In this document: positions 15,620 to 24,762 of the stretch, in pieces
Layout of the letters: every line of letters begins with the position of its first letter
How positions within the stretch are numbered: position 1 is the first letter of the stretch
Assembly: GCA_900551445.1 (NCBI GenBank)
Contig: URWA01000021.1
Coordinates: 1-57,581 of the forward strand
Direction of reading: 5' to 3'
DNA from: an uncultured Bacteroides sp.
GTDB taxonomy: Bacteria > Bacteroidota > Bacteroidia > Bacteroidales > Bacteroidaceae
Length of the DNA stretch: 57,581 nucleotides
Program-made: the position numbers and the translations under genes
The notes under the pieces: model-generated
Database searches by the model: none
What the model saw: only the letters and a program-made list of their open reading frames with translations
What the model was told of the DNA's origin: nothing

Positions 15620-18130
15620 ATGATATATCCTCATAATTTCGAACAAAAGATTGGATTCGACCAAATCCGACAATTGCTGAAAGCACGCTGTTTAAGCACA
15701 TTGGGAGAAGAACGTGTAGACGAAATGGCCTTCTCGGACGACTATCAGGAAATCAACCGCCGACTGGAACAGGTGGTGGAGTTTGTACGGATTACCCAGG
15801 AAGAGGAAGATTTTCCTGCCCAGTATTTTTTCGATGTACGCCCCTCGCTGAAACGTATCCGGGTGGAAGGCATGTACTTGGACGAGCAGGAACTCTTCGA
15901 CCTGCGCCGCTCGCTGGAAACCATCCGCGACATCGTACGCTTTCTCCAGCAGACAGATGAAGACGAAGCAGATGATACGGCCACTTCCCCCTACCCGGCA
16001 CTACATGAACTGGCGGGAGATATCCTGACCTTTCCGCAACTGATTGCCCGCATTGACAGCATTCTCGACAAATTCGGAAAAATAAAGGACAATGCCTCCA
16101 CGGAACTGTTGCGCATCCGACGGGAACTTTCAGCTACCACCGGAAGTATCTCGCGCAGCCTGAACAGCATCCTCCGGGCGGCCCAGTCGGAAGGATACGT
16201 CGACAAAGATGTAACCCCCACCATGCGCGACGGCCGTCTGGTCATTCCGGTAGCCCCGGGCATGAAACGGAAAATCAAAGGTATCGTGCATGACGAGTCG
16301 GCCACCGGAAAAACGGTATTCATCGAACCGGCGGAAGTGGTGGAAGCCAACAACCGCATCCGGGAACTGGAGGGAGAAGAGCGGCGGGAGATTATCCGTA
16401 TCCTGACCGATTTCTCGGCGACGGTCCGTCCGCAGATACCCGCCATCCTGCAGTCCTACGAATTTCTGGCTGAGATTGACTTTATCCGTGCCAAGGCGCT
16501 GTTCGGCATCGAGATAAAAGGTCTAAAACCCTCGTTCGAAAACCAGCAGATTGTCGACTGGTTCCAGGCGGTACATCCCCTGCTGCAAATGTCACTGGCC
16601 AAGCACGGCAAGAAAGTGGTTCCCTTGGATATCATCCTCACCCACGAGAAACGCATCCTGCTGATTTCCGGTCCGAACGCCGGAGGTAAGTCCGTCTGCC
16701 TGAAAACCGTCGGACTGTTGCAGTACATGCTCCAGTGCGGCATGCTGGTATCCATGCACGAACGAAGCCATGCCGGTATCTTCAGCCACATTTTCATTGA
16801 CATCGGCGACGAGCAGAGTATTGAAGACGACCTGAGTACCTATTCTTCCCACCTGACCAACATGAAAGTAATGCTGAAATCGTGCAACGGCCAGAGCCTC
16901 ATCCTGATTGATGAGTTCGGAGGAGGAACGGAACCGCAGATTGGCGGGGCCATTGCCGAAGCCGTCTTGAAGCGTTTCAACCTGAAAGGTACCTTTGGAG
17001 TAATCACCACCCACTACCAGAACCTGAAGCATTTTGCCGAAGACCACGAAGGAGTGGTGAACGGAGCCATGCTCTACGACCGCCACGAAATGCGTGCCCT
17101 CTTCCAGTTGCAAATTGGGAATCCCGGAAGCTCGTTCGCCGTGGAAATCGCCCGGAAAATCGGACTTCCGGAAGAAGTGATTGCCGATGCCTCGGAAATT
17201 GTGGGAAGCGAATACATCCAGAGCGACAAATACCTGCAAGACATCGTGCGCGACAAGCGTTACTGGGAAACCAAACGCCAGAACATCCGCAAGCGGGAAA
17301 AACAGATGGAAGACACCATCGCCCGCTATGAGCAGGAAATAGCCGAACTGGAACGCAGCCGGAAGGAAATCCTGAACAAGGCGAAGGAAGAAGCCGAACG
17401 CCTGCTTCAGGAATCGAACGCCAAGATTGAAAACACCATCCGCACCATCAAGGAAGCACAGGCCGAGAAAGAGCGCACCCGCACTGCCCGCCAGGAGCTG
17501 ACGGACTTCAAGGAGCAGGTAGAAAAACTCGACAAAGCGGCCATGGAAGAAAAAATTGCCCGCAAGATGGAGCAGCTCCGTGAAAAGCAGGAACGGAAAA
17601 AAGACAAGAAGGCCAAACAGCAGCAGAAGGCTTCCGAGCCTCAGCCCGTACCTAAAGTCCGTCCGATAGAAGCCGGCGACTATGTTCGCATCAAGGGACA
17701 GACCAGTGTGGGACAGGTGATGGACATCAACGGAAAGAATGCCGTAGTCATGTTCGGCCTGATGAAAACCAACGTGAAAACCGAACGGCTGGAACGGACC
17801 GATGCCCCGAAAGCCGCTCCCCTTTCCAACAAGACGACCTTTGTGAGCAGTGAGACGCAAGACCGGATGTACGAAAAGAAACTGAACTTCAAGCAGGATC
17901 TCGACGTCAGAGGAATGAGGGGTGACGAAGCCATCCAGGCCGTCACTTATTTCATTGACGACGCCATTCTGGTGGGAGTCAGCCGCGTACGCATCCTGCA
18001 CGGTACCGGAAGCGGTATCCTGCGCACCCTCATCCGCCAGTATCTGGCCACCGTACCGGGGGTTGCCCATTTTCAGGATGAGCACGTACAATTCGGAGGG
18101 GCCGGTATCACTGTGGTCGATTTAAAATAA
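15620..18130 (+). CDS. mutS2: Endonuclease MutS2
   Basis: An 836-residue MutS homologue lacking the mismatch-binding N-terminal domains. It has a core/clamp region, the ATPase with Walker A GPNAGGKS and Walker B LILIDEFGGGTEPQ, a long Lys/Glu-rich coiled coil (about 510-660), a KOW-like segment, and a C-terminal Smr nuclease domain (LDVRGMRGDEA, RILHGTGSGILR). MutS2 acts on branched DNA to suppress recombination and, in some bacteria, rescues collided ribosomes. Both roles are known for homologues and are not visible here. It stands alone, followed by sdaA 81 bp later. Confidence 0.94.
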   Translation: MIYPHNFEQKIGFDQIRQLLKARCLSTLGEERVDEMAFSDDYQEINRRLEQVVEFVRITQEEEDFPAQYFFDVRPSLKRIRVEGMYLDEQELFDLRRSLETIRDIVRFLQQTDEDEADDTATSPYPALHELAGDILTFPQLIARIDSILDKFGKIKDNASTELLRIRRELSATTGSISRSLNSILRAAQSEGYVDKDVTPTMRDGRLVIPVAPGMKRKIKGIVHDESATGKTVFIEPAEVVEANNRIRELEGEERREIIRILTDFSATVRPQIPAILQSYEFLAEIDFIRAKALFGIEIKGLKPSFENQQIVDWFQAVHPLLQMSLAKHGKKVVPLDIILTHEKRILLISGPNAGGKSVCLKTVGLLQYMLQCGMLVSMHERSHAGIFSHIFIDIGDEQSIEDDLSTYSSHLTNMKVMLKSCNGQSLILIDEFGGGTEPQIGGAIAEAVLKRFNLKGTFGVITTHYQNLKHFAEDHEGVVNGAMLYDRHEMRALFQLQIGNPGSSFAVEIARKIGLPEEVIADASEIVGSEYIQSDKYLQDIVRDKRYWETKRQNIRKREKQMEDTIARYEQEIAELERSRKEILNKAKEEAERLLQESNAKIENTIRTIKEAQAEKERTRTARQELTDFKEQVEKLDKAAMEEKIARKMEQLREKQERKKDKKAKQQQKASEPQPVPKVRPIEAGDYVRIKGQTSVGQVMDINGKNAVVMFGLMKTNVKTERLERTDAPKAAPLSNKTTFVSSETQDRMYEKKLNFKQDLDVRGMRGDEAIQAVTYFIDDAILVGVSRVRILHGTGSGILRTLIRQYLATVPGVAHFQDEHVQFGGAGITVVDLK

Positions 18131-18179
18131 CCCGAAGGGATTTTACAAACAGATACGACAAGCATATACGATTATTGCG

Positions 18180-18187
18180 TATCTTTG
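18180..18187 (+). promoter_or_regulatory. Bacteroidales -7 box for sdaA
   Basis: TATCTTTG lies 24 bp upstream of the ATG at 18212. An alternative ATG at 18185 would fall inside the box and is therefore unlikely. Confidence 0.7.
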
Positions 18188-18211
18188 CAGAAAACTCACA
18201 CCTATTTTGAG

Positions 18212-19420
18212 ATGAAATCAATCAGAGAACTATATCGCATCGGAACGGGCCCGTCCAGCAGTCACACCATGGGCCCCCGTAAGGCAGCCGAACAGTTCCT
18301 CGCACGGAATCCGCAGGCCGCCTCTTTTGAAGTCACGCTGTACGGAAGCCTGGCCGCCACCGGACGCGGTCACATGACCGACGTGGCCATTCTGGATACC
18401 CTGCAGCCCCACGCTCCCGTGGAAATCATCTGGAAGCCTCATGTATTCTTTCCTTTCCACCCCAACGGAATGACCTTCAAGGCATTCGACACCCAAAAGA
18501 AGAAACTGGACGAATGGACGGTGTTCAGCGTGGGAGGAGGTGCACTGGCGGAAGAAGGACACGACCGTACGGCTACCGACGACATCTACAGCATGAACAC
18601 CATGAGCCAGATACTCTACTGGTGCGAACACACGGGCAGAAGTTACTGGGAATACGTGGAACAGTGCGAAGGCAAGGAAATCTGGGATTTTCTGGCAGAG
18701 GTATGGGAGACCATGAAGGCAGCCATCCATCGGGGACTGGATGCCGAAGGGGTATTGCCCGGTCCGCTGAACCTGCGCCGTAAAGCTTCTTCTTATTACA
18801 TCCGGTCGAAAGGATACAAAGATTCCCTCCGTTCCCGTGGACTGGTCTTTGCCTACGCCCTGGCTGTCAGCGAAGAGAACGCTTCGGGAGGAAAAATCGT
18901 GACAGCACCCACCTGCGGTGCCTGCGGAGTGGTTCCGGCGGTTCTGTATCACCTGCAAAAAAGCCGTGAATTCAGTGACGCACGCATCCTCCGGGCATTG
19001 GCCACTGCCGGTCTGGTAGGCAACATCGTGAAACACAACGCCTCCATTTCCGGTGCCGAAGCCGGATGCCAGGCCGAAGTGGGAGTAGCCTGCTCCATGG
19101 CTTCCGCCGCAGCCAGCCAGCTGTTTGGCGGCAGCCCGGCACAGATTGAATATGCGGCAGAAATGGGACTGGAACATCACCTGGGCATGACCTGCGACCC
19201 GGTGTGCGGACTGGTACAGATTCCCTGTATCGAACGCAACGCGTATGCCGCCGCCCGCGCCCTCGATGCCAACATCTATTCGGCCTTTACCGACGGACAC
19301 CATCGAGTGTCGTTCGACAAGGTGGTCGAGGTCATGAAACAGACGGGACACGACCTTCCTTCCCTGTACAAGGAAACCAGTGAAGGAGGCCTCGCCAAGA
19401 ACTATCAACCTATGGATTAA
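18212..19420 (+). CDS. sdaA: L-serine ammonia-lyase (iron-sulfur, single chain)
   Basis: It deaminates L-serine to pyruvate and ammonia using a 4Fe-4S cluster. The N-terminal beta domain begins RELYRIGTGPSSSHTMGPRKAAEQF, the C-terminal alpha domain holds TAPTCGACGVVPAVL, and cluster-binding cysteines occur in GVACSMASAAA and MTCDPVCGLVQIPCIERN. At 402 residues it is the fused one-chain form. The start at 18212 follows the -7 box at 18180-18187. A six-unit palindromic repeat array begins 12 bp after its stop. Confidence 0.95.
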   Translation: MKSIRELYRIGTGPSSSHTMGPRKAAEQFLARNPQAASFEVTLYGSLAATGRGHMTDVAILDTLQPHAPVEIIWKPHVFFPFHPNGMTFKAFDTQKKKLDEWTVFSVGGGALAEEGHDRTATDDIYSMNTMSQILYWCEHTGRSYWEYVEQCEGKEIWDFLAEVWETMKAAIHRGLDAEGVLPGPLNLRRKASSYYIRSKGYKDSLRSRGLVFAYALAVSEENASGGKIVTAPTCGACGVVPAVLYHLQKSREFSDARILRALATAGLVGNIVKHNASISGAEAGCQAEVGVACSMASAAASQLFGGSPAQIEYAAEMGLEHHLGMTCDPVCGLVQIPCIERNAYAAARALDANIYSAFTDGHHRVSFDKVVEVMKQTGHDLPSLYKETSEGGLAKNYQPMD

Positions 19421-19432
19421 AAGGACCTGAAA

Positions 19433-19558
19433 AAACGCAAGGACGTTTCAATGAAAACGCCTTTGCGTTTCAACCAAAACGTACTTGCGTTTTAAGTGAA
19501 ACGCACTTACGTTTTAATCCAAACGCCTAAGCGTTTTAAATGAAACGCAAAGACGTTT
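19433..19558. repeat. Array A: six AAACGYNNNNRCGTTT palindromes at exact 22-bp period
   Basis: Units of 16 bp start at 19433, 19455, 19477, 19499, 19521 and 19543. All six fit AAACG[C/T]-4 nt-[A/G]CGTTT. The 4-nt centres differ (AAGG, CTTT, ACTT, ACTT, CTAA, AAAG) and the 6-bp spacers are unrelated. It fills the gap between sdaA and ogt. A second array with the same rule is at 31586-31711. Confidence 0.9.
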
Positions 19559-19618
19559 TTTGCAAGTCTTCAAAAGTCGTCTTTTGTCTACATTCTACCC
19601 TTTCAAAAAACATTTTAC

Positions 19619-20125
19619 ATGACCTTCATCAGCCATTACAATTCCCCTCTTGGAGGCATCACACTTGCGGCCACGAACAACAGACTCTGCGGACTCTGGT
19701 TTGACGGACAGAAATATTTCGGCAGTACCCTTCAGGGAGAAACTGAAGAAGAGGAGACTCCCGTCCTGTGTCAGACCCGAGAATGGCTCGACATTTATTT
19801 TTCCGGAAAAGAGCCCGGCTTCCTTCCCCCGCTTCATCCTGATGGTACCCCTTTCCAACAAACAGTGTGGAACATCTTGTGTAGCATCCCCTACGGAAAC
19901 ACCTGGACTTACAAAGAAATCGCCGCAGAAACCGCCCGCAGGCTCGGACGTCCTCACATGGCAGCCCAGGCAGTAGGAAATGCCATCGGACACAACCCCA
20001 TCAGTATCCTTATCCCCTGCCATCGGGTGGTGGGTACCAACGGCAGCCTGACCGGATACGCCGGAGGAACAGAACGCAAACTTGCCCTGTTGCAGATTGA
20101 ACATATACCTTATTATATAAAGTAA
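19619..20125 (+). CDS. ogt: Methylated-DNA--protein-cysteine S-methyltransferase
   Basis: A suicide repair enzyme that moves methyl groups from O6-methylguanine onto itself. The acceptor Cys134 sits in the signature IPCHRVVG, preceded by the helix-turn-helix region PYGNTWTYKEIAAETARRLGRPHMAAQAVGNAIGHNP and followed by GYAGGTERKLALLQIE. At 168 residues it is the short Ogt form without an Ada domain. It lies 60 bp after the palindrome array, and a HAD gene follows after 4 bp, so they are probably co-transcribed. No clear TAnnTTTG box was found. Confidence 0.94.
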   Translation: MTFISHYNSPLGGITLAATNNRLCGLWFDGQKYFGSTLQGETEEEETPVLCQTREWLDIYFSGKEPGFLPPLHPDGTPFQQTVWNILCSIPYGNTWTYKEIAAETARRLGRPHMAAQAVGNAIGHNPISILIPCHRVVGTNGSLTGYAGGTERKLALLQIEHIPYYIK

Positions 20126-20129
20126 CTAC

Positions 20130-20768
20130 ATGAAACCGTACGCAGCTTATTTATTCGATTTTGACTATACCCTGGCCGACTCTTCACGCGGCATTGTGAT
20201 GTGTTACCGTAACGTGCTCGAACGTCACGGCTTTCACCAGGTGAACGACCACGCCATCAAACGCACCATCGGAAAAACGCTGGTCGATTCCTTTTCCATC
20301 CTAAGCGGAGTGACAGATGCCGATACCCTGGAGACCTATCGGAAAGAATATGTGAAAGAAGCCGACCAGCACATGACGGCCAACACCCGGCTTTTCCCCG
20401 AGACAGAAGAGGTGCTGCACGCCCTGAAAGCACGCGGTGCCCGCATCGGCATCATCTCTACCAAATACCGCTACCGCATCATGGAACTGCTGGGGAAGAA
20501 ATTTCCGGAAGGATTCATTGACATTATCATAGGAGGTGAAGACGTGAAAGAGGCCAAGCCCTCTCCCGAAGGACTTCTGTTGGCCATCTCCCGCCTGCAA
20601 TGCCCCAAAGAACAGGTGCTGTACCTGGGCGACAGCACGGTAGATGCGGAAACGGCCCAAAACGCCGGAGTCGATTTTGCCGGCGTCTTGCACGGCATGA
20701 CCACCCGCGAGGAGCTGGCAGCCTTTCCACATGTAGCCATCCTGCCCGACCTGACCCCGCTCAAATAA
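20130..20768 (+). CDS. HAD-family phosphatase (phosphoglycolate-phosphatase-like)
   Basis: The HAD signature is complete: motif I FDFDYTLADSS with Asp10 and Asp12, motif II IISTKYR, motif III Lys in EAKPSPEGLL, and motif IV LYLGDSTVDAETAQNAG. The helical cap after motif I makes it a subfamily I enzyme like phosphoglycolate phosphatase or beta-phosphoglucomutase-type phosphatases. The substrate cannot be told from the sequence. It is 4 bp downstream of ogt. A short A-T hairpin with a T run follows the stop. Confidence 0.85.
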   Translation: MKPYAAYLFDFDYTLADSSRGIVMCYRNVLERHGFHQVNDHAIKRTIGKTLVDSFSILSGVTDADTLETYRKEYVKEADQHMTANTRLFPETEEVLHALKARGARIGIISTKYRYRIMELLGKKFPEGFIDIIIGGEDVKEAKPSPEGLLLAISRLQCPKEQVLYLGDSTVDAETAQNAGVDFAGVLHGMTTREELAAFPHVAILPDLTPLK

Positions 20769-20829
20769 AAAAACGAGTCCATCGGTCGTTTTTTTCAGAT
20801 AAATAGTTGGTTATATAAATTTAAAGCCG

Positions 20830-20923
20830 TAAATTTGCAGCCGATTTTAGTCCGTGGAGGTAAAAAAGTAGCCGGAGAGAACGGTTCACCTTGCGGAGGA
20901 AACCCGTTTAATATTTATTTAAA
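20830..20923 (+). promoter_or_regulatory. Promoter and 5' leader of rplU-rpmA
   Basis: TAAATTTG (20830-20837) is the -7 box. It leaves a leader of about 80 nt containing short complementary pieces (TCCG/CGGA, GGTT/AACC). The leader is long for this chromosome and could carry autoregulation by L21, but no fold is certain. Confidence 0.45.
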
Positions 20924-21241
20924 ATGTACGTAATCGTAGAAATTAACGGTCAGCAGTTCAAAGCAGAAGAAGGCAAGAAACTGTTTGTTCAGCACATCCA
21001 GAACGCTGAAAACGGTGCAACTGTTGAATTTGACAAAGTCTTGTTGGTTGACAACAACGGTACTGTAACTGTAGGTGCTCCTACTGTAGACGGTGCAAAA
21101 GTGGTTTGCGAAGTAGCTTCTCACTTGGTAAAAGGTGACAAAGTATTGGTATTCCACAAAAAGAGAAGAAAAGGTTACAGAAAACTGAACGGTCATCGCC
21201 AGCAGTTTACTGAATTGACAATCAAACAAGTTATTGCTTAA
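20924..21241 (+). CDS. rplU: 50S ribosomal protein L21
   Basis: The 105-residue L21 begins MYVIVEINGQQFKAEEGKKLFVQ and ends with the expected HKKRRKGYRKLNGHRQQFTELTIKQV rRNA-binding region. It is directly followed by rpmA (21-bp gap), the universal L21-L27 pair. Codon choice is the biased set of highly expressed genes (GGT, GTT, CGT), clearly unlike the neighbours. Confidence 0.98.
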   Translation: MYVIVEINGQQFKAEEGKKLFVQHIQNAENGATVEFDKVLLVDNNGTVTVGAPTVDGAKVVCEVASHLVKGDKVLVFHKKRRKGYRKLNGHRQQFTELTIKQVIA

Positions 21242-21262
21242 TCATTTAAAACGTAGAAGAAA

Positions 21263-21526
21263 ATGGCACATAAGAAAGGTGTAGGTAGTTCTAAGAACGG
21301 CCGTGAGTCAGCTAGTAAGAGATTAGGCGTAAAGATATTCGGTGGTTCAGCTTGCAAAGCTGGTAACATCATTGTTCGTCAAAGAGGAACAGTTCACAAC
21401 CCGGGTGAAAACGTAGGTATGGGTAGTGACCACACTCTTTACGCATTGGTAGACGGTACTGTATGTTTCAAGAAAGGTCGCGAAGACAGAAGCTATGTTT
21501 CTGTAATTCCTTGCGCTGAAGCATAA
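21263..21526 (+). CDS. rpmA: 50S ribosomal protein L27
   Basis: The 87-residue L27 begins MAHKKGVGSSKNGRESASKR and contains the universal GSACKAGNIIVRQRGT region near the peptidyl-transferase centre. There is no N-terminal leader needing cleavage, unlike in Firmicutes. A strong terminator follows 20 bp after the stop. Confidence 0.98.
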   Translation: MAHKKGVGSSKNGRESASKRLGVKIFGGSACKAGNIIVRQRGTVHNPGENVGMGSDHTLYALVDGTVCFKKGREDRSYVSVIPCAEA

Positions 21527-21544
21527 TCTACTGAAAAGGAAATT

Positions 21545-21581
21545 AAAAAAGGATATTCTCTTTTGGGAATATCCTTTTTTT
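21545..21581 (+). terminator. Terminator of rplU-rpmA
   Basis: The arms AAAGGATATTC and GAATATCCTTT with a short loop are followed by a T run. The hairpin is symmetric enough to serve the convergent gene ending at 21601 too. Confidence 0.9.
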
Positions 21582-21600
21582 GTTTTTATCCAATAGTTTA

Positions 21601-22899
21601 TCAGGCTTTCTCCAAGCCCTGATAAACTCCTTTCACCAACTGACAGGCCGTTTTCAAATCAATCGTTCCGGTATTCAGCATCAGATTGTAATGATGCGGT
21701 TCCCCCCATTTCATGCCCGTATAATACTCATAGTGATGAACCCGGTTACGGTTTACCCGCTTGATTTCCGCTTCTGCATTTTCCCGGGCAATGCCATATT
21801 CTTCCACACAACGGTTCACCGCACTGGCTACATCCGAGTAACAGAACACTTTCAACACTTTCGGATAATCCTTCAACACGAAATCCGCACAACGGCCCAC
21901 GATAATACAGGATTCTTTGGCGGCCAGTTCCTGAATAATCTTGCTCTCGGACACGAACAACACATCATCCGATGAAAGGCTGGACTCCAGCGGCCGTTCA
22001 CTGTTCTTCGAAAGAATGCATTTCAACCAAAAAGAAGGGATAGACTGTTCATTCTTCACAATGTACTGCTCATCCATGCCGCTACGCTGGGCAGCCAGCT
22101 GGATAAACTCCTTGTCATACAACTTAAGACCGAGTTCCTTCGAAAGCATCTCACCCAGCAGATGTCCCCCACTTCCATACTCACGCGCAATGGTAATCAC
22201 AATATGCTGTCCCTGAGCCATAGCGGCTTTTTCCCGCACAGAAGGATCCGTAATCCATTTATCCAAAAACTGATAATACGGGCTTACAAAATGTACAATC
22301 GGGCCTACCACCAACGCCGAAATCACGGTTCCTTCACGTACCCCATAGATTCCCGACATGAAAATCAAGGACAACAGGCAGGCAAGGACAACCAGCGTCA
22401 CATCAAACCCCAGCTTCACATAGCCAAACTCTCCACGGAACCTTTTCGTGATGACGTTCACAAAATATTCCCCGGCCATCATGGCTGCATTGGCCTTTAC
22501 CTCGAGTGCGATACCTACGGCCAGAATCACACAACCTATCAGTAGGGCAATAATCATATATACATAGGTTTCGGGATGAAGCCAGAACAACACATAGTGC
22601 ATACAAATATCGATAAACGTACCGAAACAGAAAGAAATGGGAATCTGCAGGAGGTACATCCGCAAATCGGATTTCAATTCTTGGCGTGACATCAGAAACG
22701 GTTCCAGCACCACAAACAGAAGGTTCAACAGGATGGTCCACTGTCCGATGGTCAAAGGAGTAAACATACTCAATACATACGTCACACTCGTAATCGGAGA
22801 CGTACCCAGCAAAGCCTTGGTAATGAAGGCGATTCCAAGTGCGTTCACAAACAAAGAAACGCAAAACAACAGGTAGCGTCTAAAAAGAAATACATTCAT
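21601..22899 (-). CDS. YczE/DUF6198-like membrane domain fused to a cytidylate-kinase-like domain
   Basis: Residues 1-205 hold five to six transmembrane helices with the pattern of YczE/YitT-like integral membrane proteins (LFRRYLLFCVSLFVNALGIAFITKALLGTSPITS). After a linker, residues about 225-432 are a nucleoside-kinase fold of the cytidylate kinase-2 type: ITIAREYGSGGHLLGEMLSKELGLKLYDKEF (P-loop equivalent) and later SCIIVGRCADFVL. The kinase domain faces the cytosol by the topology. I know both families as separate proteins of uncertain role, and the fusion suggests a membrane process controlled by nucleotide phosphorylation. It is divergent from the AraC gene. Confidence 0.8.
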   Translation of the reverse strand: MNVFLFRRYLLFCVSLFVNALGIAFITKALLGTSPITSVTYVLSMFTPLTIGQWTILLNLLFVVLEPFLMSRQELKSDLRMYLLQIPISFCFGTFIDICMHYVLFWLHPETYVYMIIALLIGCVILAVGIALEVKANAAMMAGEYFVNVITKRFRGEFGYVKLGFDVTLVVLACLLSLIFMSGIYGVREGTVISALVVGPIVHFVSPYYQFLDKWITDPSVREKAAMAQGQHIVITIAREYGSGGHLLGEMLSKELGLKLYDKEFIQLAAQRSGMDEQYIVKNEQSIPSFWLKCILSKNSERPLESSLSSDDVLFVSESKIIQELAAKESCIIVGRCADFVLKDYPKVLKVFCYSDVASAVNRCVEEYGIARENAEAEIKRVNRNRVHHYEYYTGMKWGEPHHYNLMLNTGTIDLKTACQLVKGVYQGLEKA

Positions 22900-22973
22900 A
22901 TATCATCTGCTTTTATAAACGCCGCAAATTTCTGTCTATTTTTCTGCTTCTCAATCATAAAAGAGCAACTAAT

Positions 22974-23005
22974 TTTGGTCGAAAACGAAACAAAACTTAC
23001 ATTTG
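22974..23005 (+). promoter_or_regulatory. Promoter of the AraC-family gene
   Basis: TTTG (22974-22977), 20 bp, TACATTTG (22998-23005): a full consensus. It decides the start of the downstream gene, since an upstream in-frame ATG at 22975 would lie before the transcription start. Confidence 0.7.
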
Positions 23006-23022
23006 TAGAAAAAATACGCAAG

Positions 23023-23934
23023 ATGAACAGGCTACTGACTGATATCATGAAAGAATCGGGCCAAAAGGCTGGAAACACCTTGTTTGCCCAAATAAGGCAT
23101 CCCCTTTTTCTGACAAACTCCATTGTCATAAAACAAGGATTTTTCTTCCTGCTCGTCACAAACGGAACAACGGCTATCACCGATGCCTTCCATCGCTATA
23201 CGCTTTCCGCCAACCAGCTGCTGGTACTTACCCCCAGTACCGAGAGTGTGTTGTCCGATGCCAGCCCCGATTTCTCCATGTCGGCCCTTTACATCAATCC
23301 CGATTATTTTGACAGCCTGCCCGACGGACAACCCGTGTACAATCAGGTGGCTCGCTACTTGGGCAACTACCAGCTTCCCATTTTCCGACTTCAAGATGCA
23401 CCCGCTGAATACATGCAAAAAACGATGTCACTCTTTTCCGAACAGCTGAAGGCCATGCAGCTGTATCAGGACGGAATCATCCGCCATCTGTGCAGTTTTC
23501 TTCTTCTGCAAATCACGGATGCCCTCTGTCAAGAAAACCGGAATACTCCGGTCTGCGTAAAACGTTCCAACGAGATTTTCCGCAATTTCAAGAAACTGCT
23601 GGTACATCATTACCGGGAGGAACACACCATCCAGTTCTATGCCGACCAGCTCCATATCTCAACCACCTATCTTTCCCGTATCGTCAAAGAGCTGACAGGG
23701 CATACCGTCTGCTTTCATGTGTCGGAACTCCTGTGTGCAGATGCCCGGAAGCTACTGGAGTGTACCGACATGGATATCAAGGAAATTGCCGACTACCTGG
23801 GATTCTCTGACCAGTCGGTATTCGGCAAATTCTTCATCCGGAAAACCGGACTCTCCCCACTGAAGTTCCGGATGCGGAAAGAAAGAAAAGAGAAAGAAGA
23901 CCAAAACGGAATTCAAGCATCTCAAGGATTGTAA
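23023..23934 (+). CDS. AraC-family transcriptional regulator
   Basis: The start at 23023 (MNRLLTDIMKESGQ) is placed by the promoter at 22974-23005, and the ATG at 23047 is also possible. Residues about 30-170 form an AraC-type cupin ligand domain. The C-terminal 100 residues carry two helix-turn-helix motifs (IQFYADQLHISTTYLSRIVKELTG and MDIKEIADYLGFSDQSVFGKFFIRKTGLSPLKFR). It likely controls the convergent SDR gene, whose 3' end it overlaps by 13 bp, and the two flavodoxin-like genes beyond. This assignment rests only on position. Confidence 0.9.
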   Translation: MNRLLTDIMKESGQKAGNTLFAQIRHPLFLTNSIVIKQGFFFLLVTNGTTAITDAFHRYTLSANQLLVLTPSTESVLSDASPDFSMSALYINPDYFDSLPDGQPVYNQVARYLGNYQLPIFRLQDAPAEYMQKTMSLFSEQLKAMQLYQDGIIRHLCSFLLLQITDALCQENRNTPVCVKRSNEIFRNFKKLLVHHYREEHTIQFYADQLHISTTYLSRIVKELTGHTVCFHVSELLCADARKLLECTDMDIKEIADYLGFSDQSVFGKFFIRKTGLSPLKFRMRKERKEKEDQNGIQASQGL

Positions 23935-24698
23935 CTCCAGCCACAATCATTGTGGTATATCATCAGCCGGCTCATCCCTCCATCCACCGTGATATTCTCT
24001 CCGTTGATAAAGGAGTTACGTTCGTCGCAAAGGAAAGCCACTACCCGCACAATGTCCATGGGTTCTCCCACTCTACCCGAAGGATGCTGCTTCAGATCCC
24101 CTTGACTATACACCGGTTGATACGCCTCCTCTTTATGGTAAGCCCCCGTATCAATCCATCCGGGAGCAATCGAATTGACACGTGCCACGCCCGACAAACT
24201 CACTGCCAGGGCATGTGTCAACGCCGTAATGCCTCCTTTGGCCGCCGTATAGCTCTCGGTATTCGGCTGCGACTGGAAAGCACGGGTAGAGGAAAGGTTC
24301 ACGATGGAACCCAGTCCCCGGAAATGATCCTTAAACAATTTGGATAGCATATAAGGAGCAGCGACCCCCACACGCTGTACATATAGAAAGTCTTCATAAT
24401 CGCATCCTTCCAGAATTCCTCCGTGCATCAGACACGCATTGTTAATCAAGCAATGAATACCTTCCGGCTGTTCCCGAAGTACCCAACCCGCAAATTCTTC
24501 CAGCACTTCCTTCTCGGCGATGTCACCGGCAAAGCCTGCCACTTTTTTCCCTTGCCTACGCATTTTTTCCACTTCAGCCAACATCGCTTCCCGGTCACAA
24601 TCCACAAAATACACCTTATCGTCTTGAGAAGCAAAATATTCCACGATACAACGGCCAATGCCACCGGCACCGCCTGTCACTACAATCACCCGATTCAT
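23922..24698 (-). CDS. Short-chain dehydrogenase/reductase (classical SDR)
   Basis: A 258-residue NAD(P)-dependent oxidoreductase: the cofactor loop TGGAGGIGR at the N-terminus, Asp in VDCDREAM favouring NAD, NNACLMHGG, catalytic Ser in NLSSTRAFQS, and the Tyr-Lys pair in ESYTAAKGG. It ends in ENITVDGGMSRLMIY. The substrate is unknown. It is divergent from the flavodoxin-like pair, with a minus-strand -7 box TACTTTTG at 24763-24770, and overlaps the 3' end of the convergent AraC gene. Confidence 0.9.
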   Translation of the reverse strand: MNRVIVVTGGAGGIGRCIVEYFASQDDKVYFVDCDREAMLAEVEKMRRQGKKVAGFAGDIAEKEVLEEFAGWVLREQPEGIHCLINNACLMHGGILEGCDYEDFLYVQRVGVAAPYMLSKLFKDHFRGLGSIVNLSSTRAFQSQPNTESYTAAKGGITALTHALAVSLSGVARVNSIAPGWIDTGAYHKEEAYQPVYSQGDLKQHPSGRVGEPMDIVRVVAFLCDERNSFINGENITVDGGMSRLMIYHNDCGWSYNP

Positions 24699-24762
24699 AA
24701 AACGTATATTCTTTTGATTTTTCTATTTTTTCCGTATAATTCCCAATTTTTCTTATACACTG

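Noticed and set aside
16592..18091. Long minus-strand open frame (about 500 codons) opposite mutS2
   Set aside because: It is antisense to a complete, well conserved mutS2, has a low-complexity, Phe/Val/His-rich composition typical of a shadow frame, and no start signal.
18230..19408. Minus-strand open frame (392 codons) opposite sdaA
   Set aside because: Shadow of a conserved gene with motifs in the plus frame. No homology pattern or promoter is visible on the minus strand.
19433..19558. CRISPR array
   Set aside because: Units are 16 bp, palindromic and degenerate in the centre, and spacers are only 6 bp, far shorter than any CRISPR spacer. No cas genes are nearby.
20471..20782. Minus-strand frames across the HAD phosphatase gene
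   Set aside because: All four HAD motifs are on the plus strand, and the minus frames are Cys/Ser/Pro-rich without conserved features.
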